Shown: positions 1-5,972 of the stretch, in pieces
Layout: each line of letters starts with the position of its first letter
How positions within the stretch are numbered: the first letter of the stretch is position 1
From: an uncultured Clostridia bacterium
Lineage (GTDB): Bacteria; Bacillota; Clostridia; Oscillospirales; Acutalibacteraceae
NCBI GenBank assembly: GCA_904420155.1
Contig: CAJFUH010000216.1
Span: 1-5,972, forward strand
DNA: 5,972 nt
Direction of reading: 5' to 3'
Translations under genes and position numbers: made by a program
The notes under the pieces: generated by a model
Databases searched by the model: none
Seen by the model: the letters and a program-made list of their open reading frames with translations, nothing else
Told to the model about the DNA's origin: nothing

Positions 1-131
1 CCCCATCGGGTAGGATATGTGAGTAAATTTTCACCTGCAACTGTAATCTGCGCATAACATGCGAACCCAATGGCCGCTATGGTCAGCACAAATAAAATCG
101 CTTTCAGAATTTTATTTATTTTTTTCATCAT
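1..131 (-). CDS. Partial membrane-anchored or secreted protein, N-terminus only
   Basis: Only the first 43 codons lie in the window; the rest runs off the left edge. The reading frame starts with two consecutive ATG codons (131-129 and 128-126). I chose the first because an AGGAGG at 144-139 sits 7 nt before it. The protein begins MMKKINKILKAILFVLTIAA: a short lysine-rich N-terminus, then a hydrophobic stretch at about residues 10-27, then a more polar segment with Gln, Glu and Asn. This fits either an uncleaved membrane anchor or a signal peptide. A Cys is present at residue 25, but the residues before it (GFAC) do not make a good lipobox. The gene overlaps the last 20 bases of the upstream Ig-like gene in a different frame, so the two are probably translationally coupled and their products may work together. 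The function cannot be recognised from this fragment. It is missed by a simple ORF scan because it is open at the window edge. Confidence 0.8.
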   Translation of the reverse strand, partial: MMKKINKILKAILFVLTIAAIGFACYAQITVAGENLLTYPTRW

Positions 132-1629
132 TTTGTTTCCTCCTCTTGACGCCACGGATGAAGAGAAATACATAGAGGGCAGCCAGCAGCAAAAATACAA
201 CGCCGCCTATGATCCAGTACATGATGTTGCTGCCCTGGGCTGTGCGCGATACGACAGCCGTATATTGGGCCTGGTTGCCAGCGGCGTCCTGGGCGGTCAG
301 GGTAATCTGGTTATCCCCCAGCCCCAAGTCGCATCTTACCTGGAAGTATCCGCTGATCATAGAAACCGGCTGCCCATTCAAAAGCAGCTGCGCCCCTTGT
401 TCGGAATGCCCCTCCAGATATACCCAACTATCCGGGGTGCTTAGCCCATCCAAATCCCGCTGAATGGAAAGCTGGGGCGGTACGGTGTCCACCTGCAAAG
501 ACTTGACATAGGAAAACAGGTTGCCCGCCGGGTCTTCCAGATAAAACACCAGGATATTGTCGCCCTCCTTCATGTCCACACGGTATTGACCGGACTTGCC
601 CCCCTCTACCAGAAGCTCGTCGTTGAGCGCGGCGGACACGGTATACTCTCCGGTAAATTCCACCGGCACCAGGACGGTTTTGGTATTGACCACATCCTTT
701 TCCGGAAAGGTAATCGTGGCCTCCGGCTGCGCGCTGCGCTGTAACGGATATTCTGTAAACCGGCCGGTTCTTCCATTTTCCCAGAGAGCCACCGCCGCTT
801 GCGCCCCGTCATATTGTTCGGGGAGCGTCCATAAAAAACTGGTATCCGCTTCCACGATTTCGTCATGCAAAAGCCCGCCGTTGTCAGGCGCGAATACCAT
901 TACCCGGTAGCTGGAATCCTCATTGACTTCTCCCCAGGTGAGGAATATGTCGCCGTCCAACATGCGCGCTTTCACCCCGCTCAATTCCTGGGAAGCGGAA
1001 TCCTCAAACCACAAAAGGGATTCCTCCGCGTATTTGCGGGTAAATATCCCCTGTTCGCCGCGTACATACAGGTAAAAATGATATCGGCCGCCGTCCAGGC
1101 CGCTTAGGGAGATCTCCTGTTCCCCTTCGGCGCCTGCGGTAAAGGAAGCCACCTCCTGCCCGTCATAGCCGTCGGTATCGGTATCGGCATATACCTGTAG
1201 CTGCATGCTTTCCGGGCAGTCCAAAATTTTCCAGGAGGCATACGCCTTGCCGCCGCGCATTTCCACGGCGAAGAACTCGATTTCCATACTGCCCGGCAAT
1301 TCGCCGCTGTCTACCGAAACCGTGCCTAGGCCTTCGCCGGTGATGGAAACCACCCAGTTGCCGGGGACCGCCGCCCCCACGTTAAATACAATCAGACCTT
1401 CCCCGCAGTGCGCCTCTGGGGTTTGCTCCGTGCTGTACACGGTACCGTCAGGGGAAGTGATGGTCACCGAAGCCTCTTGATCGGTATTCGGCCATGTGAT
1501 TTGGAATACCCGGCTGGTAGAACCTTCCCCTACTGGCACCACAATTTCTTCCGTCTTAGCAAACGCCAACAAAGGGAAGCTGCAAAGCACCACCAAACAC
1601 AACAATATGCAGGATATAATTTTTTTCAT
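112..1629 (-). CDS. Type I membrane protein with signal peptide, Ig/FnIII-like domains and C-terminal membrane helix
   Basis: This 505-residue protein probably sits in the cytoplasmic membrane with most of its mass outside. Residues 1-24 are a classic signal peptide (MKK, hydrophobic core, AFA cleavage site). Residues about 28-110 form a beta-rich domain with a SPDGTVYS turn and a WVVSITGEG strand, reminiscent of Ig-like or pre-peptidase-like modules. Residues about 115-210 and 215-300 look like two fibronectin III-like repeats; the first carries an acidic loop DTDTDGYDG (149-157) that could bind calcium. Residues about 303-380 and 381-462 are two bacterial Ig-like modules; the second begins DTVPPQLSI and ends with the typical DAAGNQAQYTAVV strand. 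Residues about 469-491 are a single membrane helix, followed by a basic tail (RGVKRRK) that should be cytoplasmic. There is no LPXTG sortase motif and no enzyme signature. The gene lies 27 nt after the VWA gene and overlaps the next gene by 20 nt, so all three are probably cotranscribed. A structural or ligand-binding partner of the VWA protein is the best guess; the exact role is unknown. Confidence 0.9.
   Translation of the reverse strand: MKKIISCILLCLVVLCSFPLLAFAKTEEIVVPVGEGSTSRVFQITWPNTDQEASVTITSPDGTVYSTEQTPEAHCGEGLIVFNVGAAVPGNWVVSITGEGLGTVSVDSGELPGSMEIEFFAVEMRGGKAYASWKILDCPESMQLQVYADTDTDGYDGQEVASFTAGAEGEQEISLSGLDGGRYHFYLYVRGEQGIFTRKYAEESLLWFEDSASQELSGVKARMLDGDIFLTWGEVNEDSSYRVMVFAPDNGGLLHDEIVEADTSFLWTLPEQYDGAQAAVALWENGRTGRFTEYPLQRSAQPEATITFPEKDVVNTKTVLVPVEFTGEYTVSAALNDELLVEGGKSGQYRVDMKEGDNILVFYLEDPAGNLFSYVKSLQVDTVPPQLSIQRDLDGLSTPDSWVYLEGHSEQGAQLLLNGQPVSMISGYFQVRCDLGLGDNQITLTAQDAAGNQAQYTAVVSRTAQGSNIMYWIIGGVVFLLLAALYVFLFIRGVKRRKQNDEKNK
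139..144 (-). promoter_or_regulatory. Ribosome binding site inside the end of the upstream gene
   Basis: A perfect AGGAGG followed by a 7-nt spacer precedes the first ATG of the left-edge gene. The same six bases are the two Arg codons (AGG AGG) in the basic cytoplasmic tail of the Ig-like protein. The site favours the upstream ATG of the ATG-ATG pair and suggests coupled translation. Confidence 0.8.
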
Positions 1630-1638
1630 AAGTTGGCA

Positions 1639-1644
1639 CCCCTC
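1639..1644 (-). promoter_or_regulatory. Ribosome binding site of the Ig-like membrane protein gene
   Basis: GAGGGG lies 9 nt before the ATG at 1629-1627, in the 27-nt gap after the VWA gene. I see no terminator or room for a good promoter in the gap, which supports cotranscription. Confidence 0.65.
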
Positions 1645-1656
1645 GATTCCCTCAAA

Positions 1657-4600
1657 TTAAAAATTGGATTCCGCATGGAAACGGTTAAAGAAGACCGCGC
1701 TGCTGTTCTTGTCATACCAGAAGCGGGCGAACTGGTCGCCGCTACGCATAGAAACCTCAATCAGGTCTCCCCCGTCTTCCACATTGAACTCCAGACGGAC
1801 ATCCCCGTCCCAATTGGTATGCGTCCAGGAGCAGCTCAAGCTGGCGTCGCCCGCAAGCCAAATACCGCCGGAGCTGGAAGTGGCTTTTGCCCCCAGTTCT
1901 ACCCCGCCGGACAAGGCCACGCCAAAGGCGGAAACATCCAGGCTGACACCGCCGGAAATTTCAAATCCGGGTTTTCCAAGCTTGACGGAAGCGTTTGCAA
2001 TCGGCGCCTGTAAAATGGACAGGTCGGCCTCCGCGTAAAACTGCAACTGGGTGCAGTTAAAGCCAATCTCCCCGTCCAACGCGCCCAATTCGCCCCAGCG
2101 GGAAATCTCTTCCGACGCGGGCAAGCTCAAGCTCTTAAACAGGTTGATATCGGCTCCCACCGTACCGGCCAGGATGATATCCTTCTGTGAAACCTCATCG
2201 ATATTGATATCGGTGCCCAGGGCTTTCTGCATATGTTCGCTCAGGCCCTGCGCCCACATCACGACGGTACTGATGCCTTCCACCTTGCCGCCCAGCTCAT
2301 CCAGATAAACCACTTTATAGATGGGGATCCCCGGATTCAGGTTTGCCTGGAAGGTCACGGAATCGGGGTACCAGTAGTAGGATCCCAAGGAAGCCTCAAA
2401 GCCGCTCACGCCGGAACCGCCCAAACCGGGCACGATCTTTGAAAAGTCAATGGCCCCGCCGATCTTCCAGTATTCCTGGTTTGGATCCAGCGTGTTAAAC
2501 TTGATGCTGAAATCACGGATCCCAAAATATTGAAAATTAATGGCGTCGTTGATCTTGAGTTTCACTTCGCCGCCCACGCGGATATCGTCTGCGGAAAGCG
2601 CCATCGATAAGCTGCCCTCAAAGCCGTCGAACTTAAATGCCTCCTCTTTCGAGGTATATGGTTTGGAGGCCTCCTTCTTCGCCGCGGCGCCGCCGGAAAG
2701 ACCTGTCTTTACCGTATCGATAATATCCCCAACATCCAGCGTCGAAGCGTCTATCTGCAACCGATCGGCATACAAGGTACACTTTGCCACCTGGATGGAC
2801 GCCATATTGGGGATCTTAACGTCAAAGTCGTACATACTATCGGTAAATTCCGTGGTTGTGCCATTTACCGATACGTTAAATACCCCATTTTTCACAATGT
2901 AGTCCTTACCGTCCATCACCAGCTCGGCAAAGGCATTGGCCGCTGCATTCTGCACCGCTCCACCGTCGTCGGCCACTTCCTTGGCCTGTTGATAGCTGAT
3001 ATACAGCTTGCCGTCGCCGGAAAGGGTGCCTTTCTCTCCCAAATAAGAGGAAGAAGAGCTATTGATATCAAAGTCTGCCGGCAAAGCGTCCACCTTGATT
3101 TCCAGGTTTTCGGCGCTGTGCAGGAAATTGTTGACGCTCACATTGCCGGAGGCCCAGAAAGTATTGTCGTCTATCTGTCCGATGGTATCCGCCAGGATGG
3201 TTGTGGTTCCCAGGCGGACCGACCTAGTAGAGCCCGCACGGAATACCAAAAACGCTTCGTTTTTCATATCCACGCGCCCATCCGGCAGGGTAACCCGCAC
3301 CGCATACTTGCCTGCGGGAATGTCGCCGCGCAGCGTGCCGGTGGCGGTATTGGCGTCCGTTATGCTCAGGTTCGTCACCGCCAGGTCTCCCACGCTCACA
3401 TTCAGACCATCCGAAAAGCCGGAACCGTTGATCGTAACCGTGACCCCTTCCTGCAAATCCTTGGCGGAAACGCCGCCCGGCGTCACCGAAAACAAAGCCA
3501 GTTCCCCGTCTTCCACCTGCTGGATATCCTCCGCCTCTTCCCCTTCTTCCACAGGGTCTCCGGAAATCCGGTAAGCCTTCTGGTCGGAAGTCTGATAAGA
3601 GGGTACGTTTACCGTCAGGCTGCGGGGATCCGTATCCACGTTCTCCGTAACCGTATATTCAAAACAGTAGTTATTTACAATATACTTTTGCAGGGTGATG
3701 TAAATATCGGAAAGCTCGGTGGAATTGGCGGCGTAAATAAATTTGCCGCCGGTGCTCTGGGCAATATTGCTCATATATTCGCTGTTCACGTCGCCGAACC
3801 CCACGGCATAAATCGCCACGCCCGCTTGCTGCGCCTTCTGGATGGTTTCGTCCATCTCGTCGGGATTGCCGTCCTGTCCATCGGTCAGCAGGATAATCGC
3901 ATGGGTACCGCTTACGTCGGACAACGTCTCCAGCCCGGCCCGAAGCCCGGCCGAAATATTGGTCCCGCCGGCGGATTGGATCTCGCGCACTCCGCTGGTA
4001 AGGGTTGCCTGCGCGGAAGTGAGCCCCACGTCTACGTTGGCGCTGTCCGAATATGTAATGACCGCCAGCTTTTGGGTGGCAGGATCCATATGATCGATGC
4101 ACGCTTCCGCCGCCAGCTTCGCGTCGTCCAACGGGGTGCCCGACATGCTTCCGCTGTTGTCCATCACTACAGCAATATTAATCTGGCTGTTCTCTTCCGA
4201 ATCGATGATCTGGAAGTCCTGAATCTGATATTGGGTATCGATCAGCTCAAAATCTTCCTTCCCAAAATCGCTGGCAAGGCCGAATGTGTTTTCTTTGGTG
4301 CCGTTGATGTTAGCATAGGCCCGGATGGTGGGATAGTTTGTGGTATCCACCTTACTGATATGGATCGAGATCCGGTCATATTTTAAGGTAGAGGCGATAT
4401 AGTTGGAAAGTTCCCCGTTGATATTGCCCTCGGTGACTGTCACCACATCCTGGCTTTCCGCCACTACCAACTGATGCACGGCGCTGTCCAGCAAAGGGCT
4501 CGCCTCGTCGTTGGTGGACTGGTTGTAAGCGTCCACAACCTCCAGCAAAGGTTCCTTAATGGGGGAATCCTGCCGTATGCTGCCGCTGCTGCCCACAACC

Positions 4601-5769
4601 TGATGGATATACTCCCGTGCGGTGTCCCGGTCGTCCACGGCCAGATACAGCTTGGCAATCTGTAAGTCAAGCAGACCGGTATCATCCCCCAACAGCGGTT
4701 TTTTGGCAATCAGATAATTGATCGCGCGGTTAATCTCCACTTGGGCGGCCTGCTCCTGCAAGTCCTGCGCCAGGTTTTGCAGCTCGTCGCGCCGTTCCTC
4801 ATCGGATTCGGTAATAACCTGTATTTCATTCGCCTGCTTCTGCAAGGCTTCCGATTGGGCGAGCAGGCTTTTTACTTCGCCGTCTTCCGCCAAATCGGCG
4901 CTTAATCCCCGTTCCGCTACTGTCTGCGCTATGACGTCCGTATAAATGACATAGCTCTCCTCGTTGCGGGCCGTCTGCACCAACTGGTAAGCGCAATCCC
5001 TGGCTTGGTCATAGCGCCCCGTGCTCATATAATATTTCGCGCCCAACTTCAGCATATCGGTATCATTGGGATAAGCAGCCAACATTTGCTCCACCGCCGA
5101 ACTGTCCAGTCGCGACACATCGTCGGTATTGAGCATAGCGTCCAGTTCAAAGACCGCCTGATACTTCTTCTGCTGCTCTTCACTCAGATCTAAATCCTGA
5201 AAACACAGGTCTATTTCACCTGTAATCTGGGACTGTGCATCTTCCTCACTGAGGGTTACCACGTCCGTATCTTCCTGTGTAGAAACGCCTATTAAAGGCA
5301 GTTCTTTGCCGCCTTCCTGGTCAAACCCCAGCATTTGGGACGCAATATCCTGTACCTTCTGCACACTGGATTGCAGGGAAGCGTCCACTTGTCCGTTTTC
5401 CAACAAACGGGTAGCCGTAAAATAGGCGCTGATGTAATCGCCATCCACAGCTTCCGCAAACAGAGAAATGAGCTTGTCATGTCCTTTGGGGCTGTCGGGG
5501 CATAAATCCGCCTTTTCCCGCGCATTGTCCCCTTCGCCGCTTTGCAAATAACGGTATGCCAAATACAGGTTGGAATCCCTTTGATCCTGGTTCCCTGTCA
5601 AAAAGCGCACTCCCATAACGCCGGTAACGGCAACCGAAACCACCAGCACCGCCAACAAAGCCCAATGGGCAATGGTGCGGGATACTTTCAGCAGCTTATG
5701 GCCTATCAAGTCCACCAAAACAAAAAGCAGCAAGACCCCGCACAAAACCAGCCATACAGATATCTGCAT
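1657..5769 (-). CDS. Large membrane-anchored VWA-domain protein (TPR-like, coiled coil, VWA with MIDAS, IPT/TIG, long beta-rich tail)
   Basis: With the ATG at 5769-5767 as start the product has 1370 residues. An in-frame TTG lies two codons upstream, but the AAGGAGG at 5783-5777 is 7 nt from the ATG and only 1 nt from the TTG. Two membrane helices (about 3-22 and 33-57) flank a short basic loop (HKLLKVSR). By the positive-inside rule both ends should face out, placing the bulk outside the cell. Residues about 67-155, 198-285 and 363-393 are TPR-like helical repeats (for example YYMSTGRYDQARD); about 296-347 is a Gln/Glu-rich coiled coil. Residues about 463-525 look like a small beta domain, as is common before VWA. 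The VWA domain spans about 530-698 with a full MIDAS: DNSGS (D537, S539, S541), T603 in GGTN, and D630 in LLTDG. It should therefore bind a divalent metal and a protein ligand. An acidic linker (739-756) leads to an IPT/TIG-like Ig domain (757-844). The last 520 residues are beta-rich with no family I recognise. There is no sortase motif and no protease or kinase signature. It heads a compact operon with the Ig-like membrane protein. A surface adhesion or scaffold role is inferred; the VWA call itself is firm. Confidence 0.93.
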   Translation of the reverse strand: MQISVWLVLCGVLLLFVLVDLIGHKLLKVSRTIAHWALLAVLVVSVAVTGVMGVRFLTGNQDQRDSNLYLAYRYLQSGEGDNAREKADLCPDSPKGHDKLISLFAEAVDGDYISAYFTATRLLENGQVDASLQSSVQKVQDIASQMLGFDQEGGKELPLIGVSTQEDTDVVTLSEEDAQSQITGEIDLCFQDLDLSEEQQKKYQAVFELDAMLNTDDVSRLDSSAVEQMLAAYPNDTDMLKLGAKYYMSTGRYDQARDCAYQLVQTARNEESYVIYTDVIAQTVAERGLSADLAEDGEVKSLLAQSEALQKQANEIQVITESDEERRDELQNLAQDLQEQAAQVEINRAINYLIAKKPLLGDDTGLLDLQIAKLYLAVDDRDTAREYIHQVVGSSGSIRQDSPIKEPLLEVVDAYNQSTNDEASPLLDSAVHQLVVAESQDVVTVTEGNINGELSNYIASTLKYDRISIHISKVDTTNYPTIRAYANINGTKENTFGLASDFGKEDFELIDTQYQIQDFQIIDSEENSQINIAVVMDNSGSMSGTPLDDAKLAAEACIDHMDPATQKLAVITYSDSANVDVGLTSAQATLTSGVREIQSAGGTNISAGLRAGLETLSDVSGTHAIILLTDGQDGNPDEMDETIQKAQQAGVAIYAVGFGDVNSEYMSNIAQSTGGKFIYAANSTELSDIYITLQKYIVNNYCFEYTVTENVDTDPRSLTVNVPSYQTSDQKAYRISGDPVEEGEEAEDIQQVEDGELALFSVTPGGVSAKDLQEGVTVTINGSGFSDGLNVSVGDLAVTNLSITDANTATGTLRGDIPAGKYAVRVTLPDGRVDMKNEAFLVFRAGSTRSVRLGTTTILADTIGQIDDNTFWASGNVSVNNFLHSAENLEIKVDALPADFDINSSSSSYLGEKGTLSGDGKLYISYQQAKEVADDGGAVQNAAANAFAELVMDGKDYIVKNGVFNVSVNGTTTEFTDSMYDFDVKIPNMASIQVAKCTLYADRLQIDASTLDVGDIIDTVKTGLSGGAAAKKEASKPYTSKEEAFKFDGFEGSLSMALSADDIRVGGEVKLKINDAINFQYFGIRDFSIKFNTLDPNQEYWKIGGAIDFSKIVPGLGGSGVSGFEASLGSYYWYPDSVTFQANLNPGIPIYKVVYLDELGGKVEGISTVVMWAQGLSEHMQKALGTDINIDEVSQKDIILAGTVGADINLFKSLSLPASEEISRWGELGALDGEIGFNCTQLQFYAEADLSILQAPIANASVKLGKPGFEISGGVSLDVSAFGVALSGGVELGAKATSSSGGIWLAGDASLSCSWTHTNWDGDVRLEFNVEDGGDLIEVSMRSGDQFARFWYDKNSSAVFFNRFHAESNF

Positions 5770-5776
5770 TTTCAAC

Positions 5777-5783
5777 CCTCCTT
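5777..5783 (-). promoter_or_regulatory. Ribosome binding site that decides the VWA gene start
   Basis: AAGGAGG is followed by the 7-nt spacer GTTGAAA and then ATG (5769-5767). The TTG inside this spacer (5775-5773) is in frame but only 1 nt from the Shine-Dalgarno sequence, which is too close for initiation. The longer 1372-residue reading is therefore unlikely. Confidence 0.85.
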
Positions 5784-5794
5784 GTTGATCGTTT

Positions 5795-5843
5795 GGAAAA
5801 AAGGATTTGACGCCGATGGTGAATCGGTCTCAAATCCTTTTCC
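5795..5843 (-). terminator. Rho-independent terminator after the zinc-ribbon gene
   Basis: In minus-strand RNA the arms 5841-5830 and 5810-5799 (AAAAGGATTTGA with TCAAATCCTTTT) pair over 12 perfect base pairs. After two mismatched positions there are five more pairs (CCGAT with ATCGG) and a 5-nt loop. The 3' arm runs into six T residues (5803 down to 5797 region) before CC. The outer pairs are A-U rich, with an A-tract facing the U-tract, so the hairpin could also act weakly in the plus direction. It begins 18 nt after the zinc-ribbon stop codon and ends 25 nt before the VWA start codon, so it either separates two transcription units or lets partial read-through into the operon. Confidence 0.75.
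5805..5833 (-). promoter_or_regulatory. Candidate sigma-A promoter buried in the terminator hairpin
   Basis: On the minus strand TTGAGA (5833-5828, 5 of 6 matches to TTGACA) is separated by exactly 17 nt from TCAAAT (5810-5805, 4 of 6 matches to TATAAT). A start of transcription near 5798 would give a leader of about 29 nt before the VWA ATG. The -10 box is weak and both boxes lie in hairpin arms whose sequence is constrained by base pairing, so this may be chance. It is proposed because there is no space for a promoter between the terminator and the gene. Confidence 0.25.
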
Positions 5844-5850
5844 AAAAGAA

Positions 5851-5871
5851 CCCTCAAATATTAATTGAGGG
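5851..5871 (-). terminator. Small hairpin overlapping the zinc-ribbon stop codon
   Basis: CCCTCAA (5871-5865) and TTGAGGG (5857-5851) form a perfect 7-bp stem with a 7-nt loop; the TAA stop codon (5863-5861) lies in the loop. TTCTTTT follows the stem on the minus strand, a weak U-tract. It could be a first, weaker terminator in tandem with the larger hairpin, or an mRNA 3'-end stabiliser. Confidence 0.4.
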
Positions 5872-5972
5872 GATGACCGCACTTGGAACAAAAAGCAGAA
5901 CCACTCTGGTTCTGGGTTCCGCATTGCGGGCAGAATACGGTGTTTTCCTGTAATGGGGTTTCCGGCTGCGCA
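5861..5972 (-). CDS. Partial protein ending in a zinc ribbon
   Basis: Only the last 36 codons and the TAA stop are in the window; the gene enters from the right edge. The frame reads AQPETPLQENTV, a Pro/Gln-rich linker, followed by FCPQCGTQNQSGSAFCSKCG and HPLN. The four cysteines (CPQC, 10 residues, CSKC) make a compact zinc ribbon of the zinc_ribbon_2 / zinc-ribbon family type (PF13240-like), which normally binds one zinc ion. In Firmicutes such ribbons often sit at the end of cytoplasmic or membrane-associated proteins, for example SPFH-domain proteins, but the main domain is out of view and cannot be named. It is followed by one or two hairpin terminators, so it may belong to a separate transcription unit from the VWA operon. 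It is too short and edge-truncated to appear in a simple ORF scan. Confidence 0.85.
   Translation of the reverse strand, partial: AQPETPLQENTVFCPQCGTQNQSGSAFCSKCGHPLN

Noticed and set aside
1..131. Lipoprotein signal for the left-edge gene product (Cys at residue 25)
   Set aside because: The residues before the Cys are Gly-Phe-Ala; a lipobox needs a Leu-like residue at -3 and a small residue at -2, so a lipoprotein call is not supported.
3027..3070. Short simple-sequence stretch encoding a serine run (SSSSS)
   Set aside because: It is a short in-frame Ser run in a turn between strands, too short and irregular to treat as a repeat or phase-variable tract.
3671..4102. A 143-codon minus-strand frame within the VWA domain
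   Set aside because: It is an out-of-frame shadow: Arg-rich composition, no ribosome binding site, and it covers the MIDAS-coding sequence that is clearly used in the other frame.
2989..4386. A 465-codon open frame on the plus strand opposite the VWA gene
   Set aside because: It lies fully antisense to the VWA and neighbouring domains, which have clear motifs. The product is His/Arg/Gly/Ile-rich without domain logic, and it is best explained as a codon-bias shadow.
112..5769. Sortase-type cell-wall anchoring of the two large surface proteins
   Set aside because: Neither product has an LPXTG-like motif. The 505-residue protein ends in a helix plus basic tail without the motif, and the VWA protein is anchored at its N-terminus.
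5896..5914. Perfect 7-bp inverted repeat (CAGAACC / GGTTCTG, 5-nt loop) inside the zinc-ribbon coding sequence
   Set aside because: It falls between the two cysteine pairs in coding sequence and has no U-tract, so it is probably a coincidence of codon choice.

Overview
The window looks like chromosomal DNA from a low-to-moderate GC Firmicute, most likely a gut-type Clostridia relative. This is inferred from the strong AGGAGG-type ribosome binding sites, the Gram-positive style signal peptide, the tandem hairpin/U-tract terminators, and a zinc-ribbon tail of the type common in Firmicutes. I saw no mobile element, CRISPR array, tRNA or rRNA.

Everything I can support is on the minus strand, so the window reads right to left. 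At the right edge (5861-5972) is the 3' end of a gene whose product ends in a CX2C-X10-CX2C zinc ribbon. Two hairpins follow it (5851-5871 and 5795-5843); the larger is a convincing intrinsic terminator. Only 25 nt after the larger hairpin begins a gene for a 1370-residue membrane-anchored protein (1657-5769). It has a two-helix membrane hairpin, TPR-like and coiled-coil helices, a small beta domain, a von Willebrand factor A (VWA) domain with an intact MIDAS, an IPT/TIG-like Ig domain, and about 520 beta-rich residues that I cannot assign. After 27 nt comes a gene for a 505-residue type I membrane protein (112-1629): signal peptide, several Ig/FnIII-like modules, C-terminal membrane helix and short basic tail. 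Its last codons overlap the start of a third gene (1-131, cut by the window edge), which begins with a hydrophobic signal/anchor segment.

The last three genes form one tightly packed operon. All three products appear to be membrane-anchored, and at least the first two face outward. The simplest reading is an envelope-surface complex in which a metal-dependent VWA adhesion or scaffold protein works with an Ig-like partner. The arrangement (VWA plus TPR, next to a signal peptide/Ig/TM protein) recalls the architecture of Bat-type (MoxR-associated) loci, but this is a comparison of layout only. No AAA+ MoxR gene is visible here. Function remains unknown.
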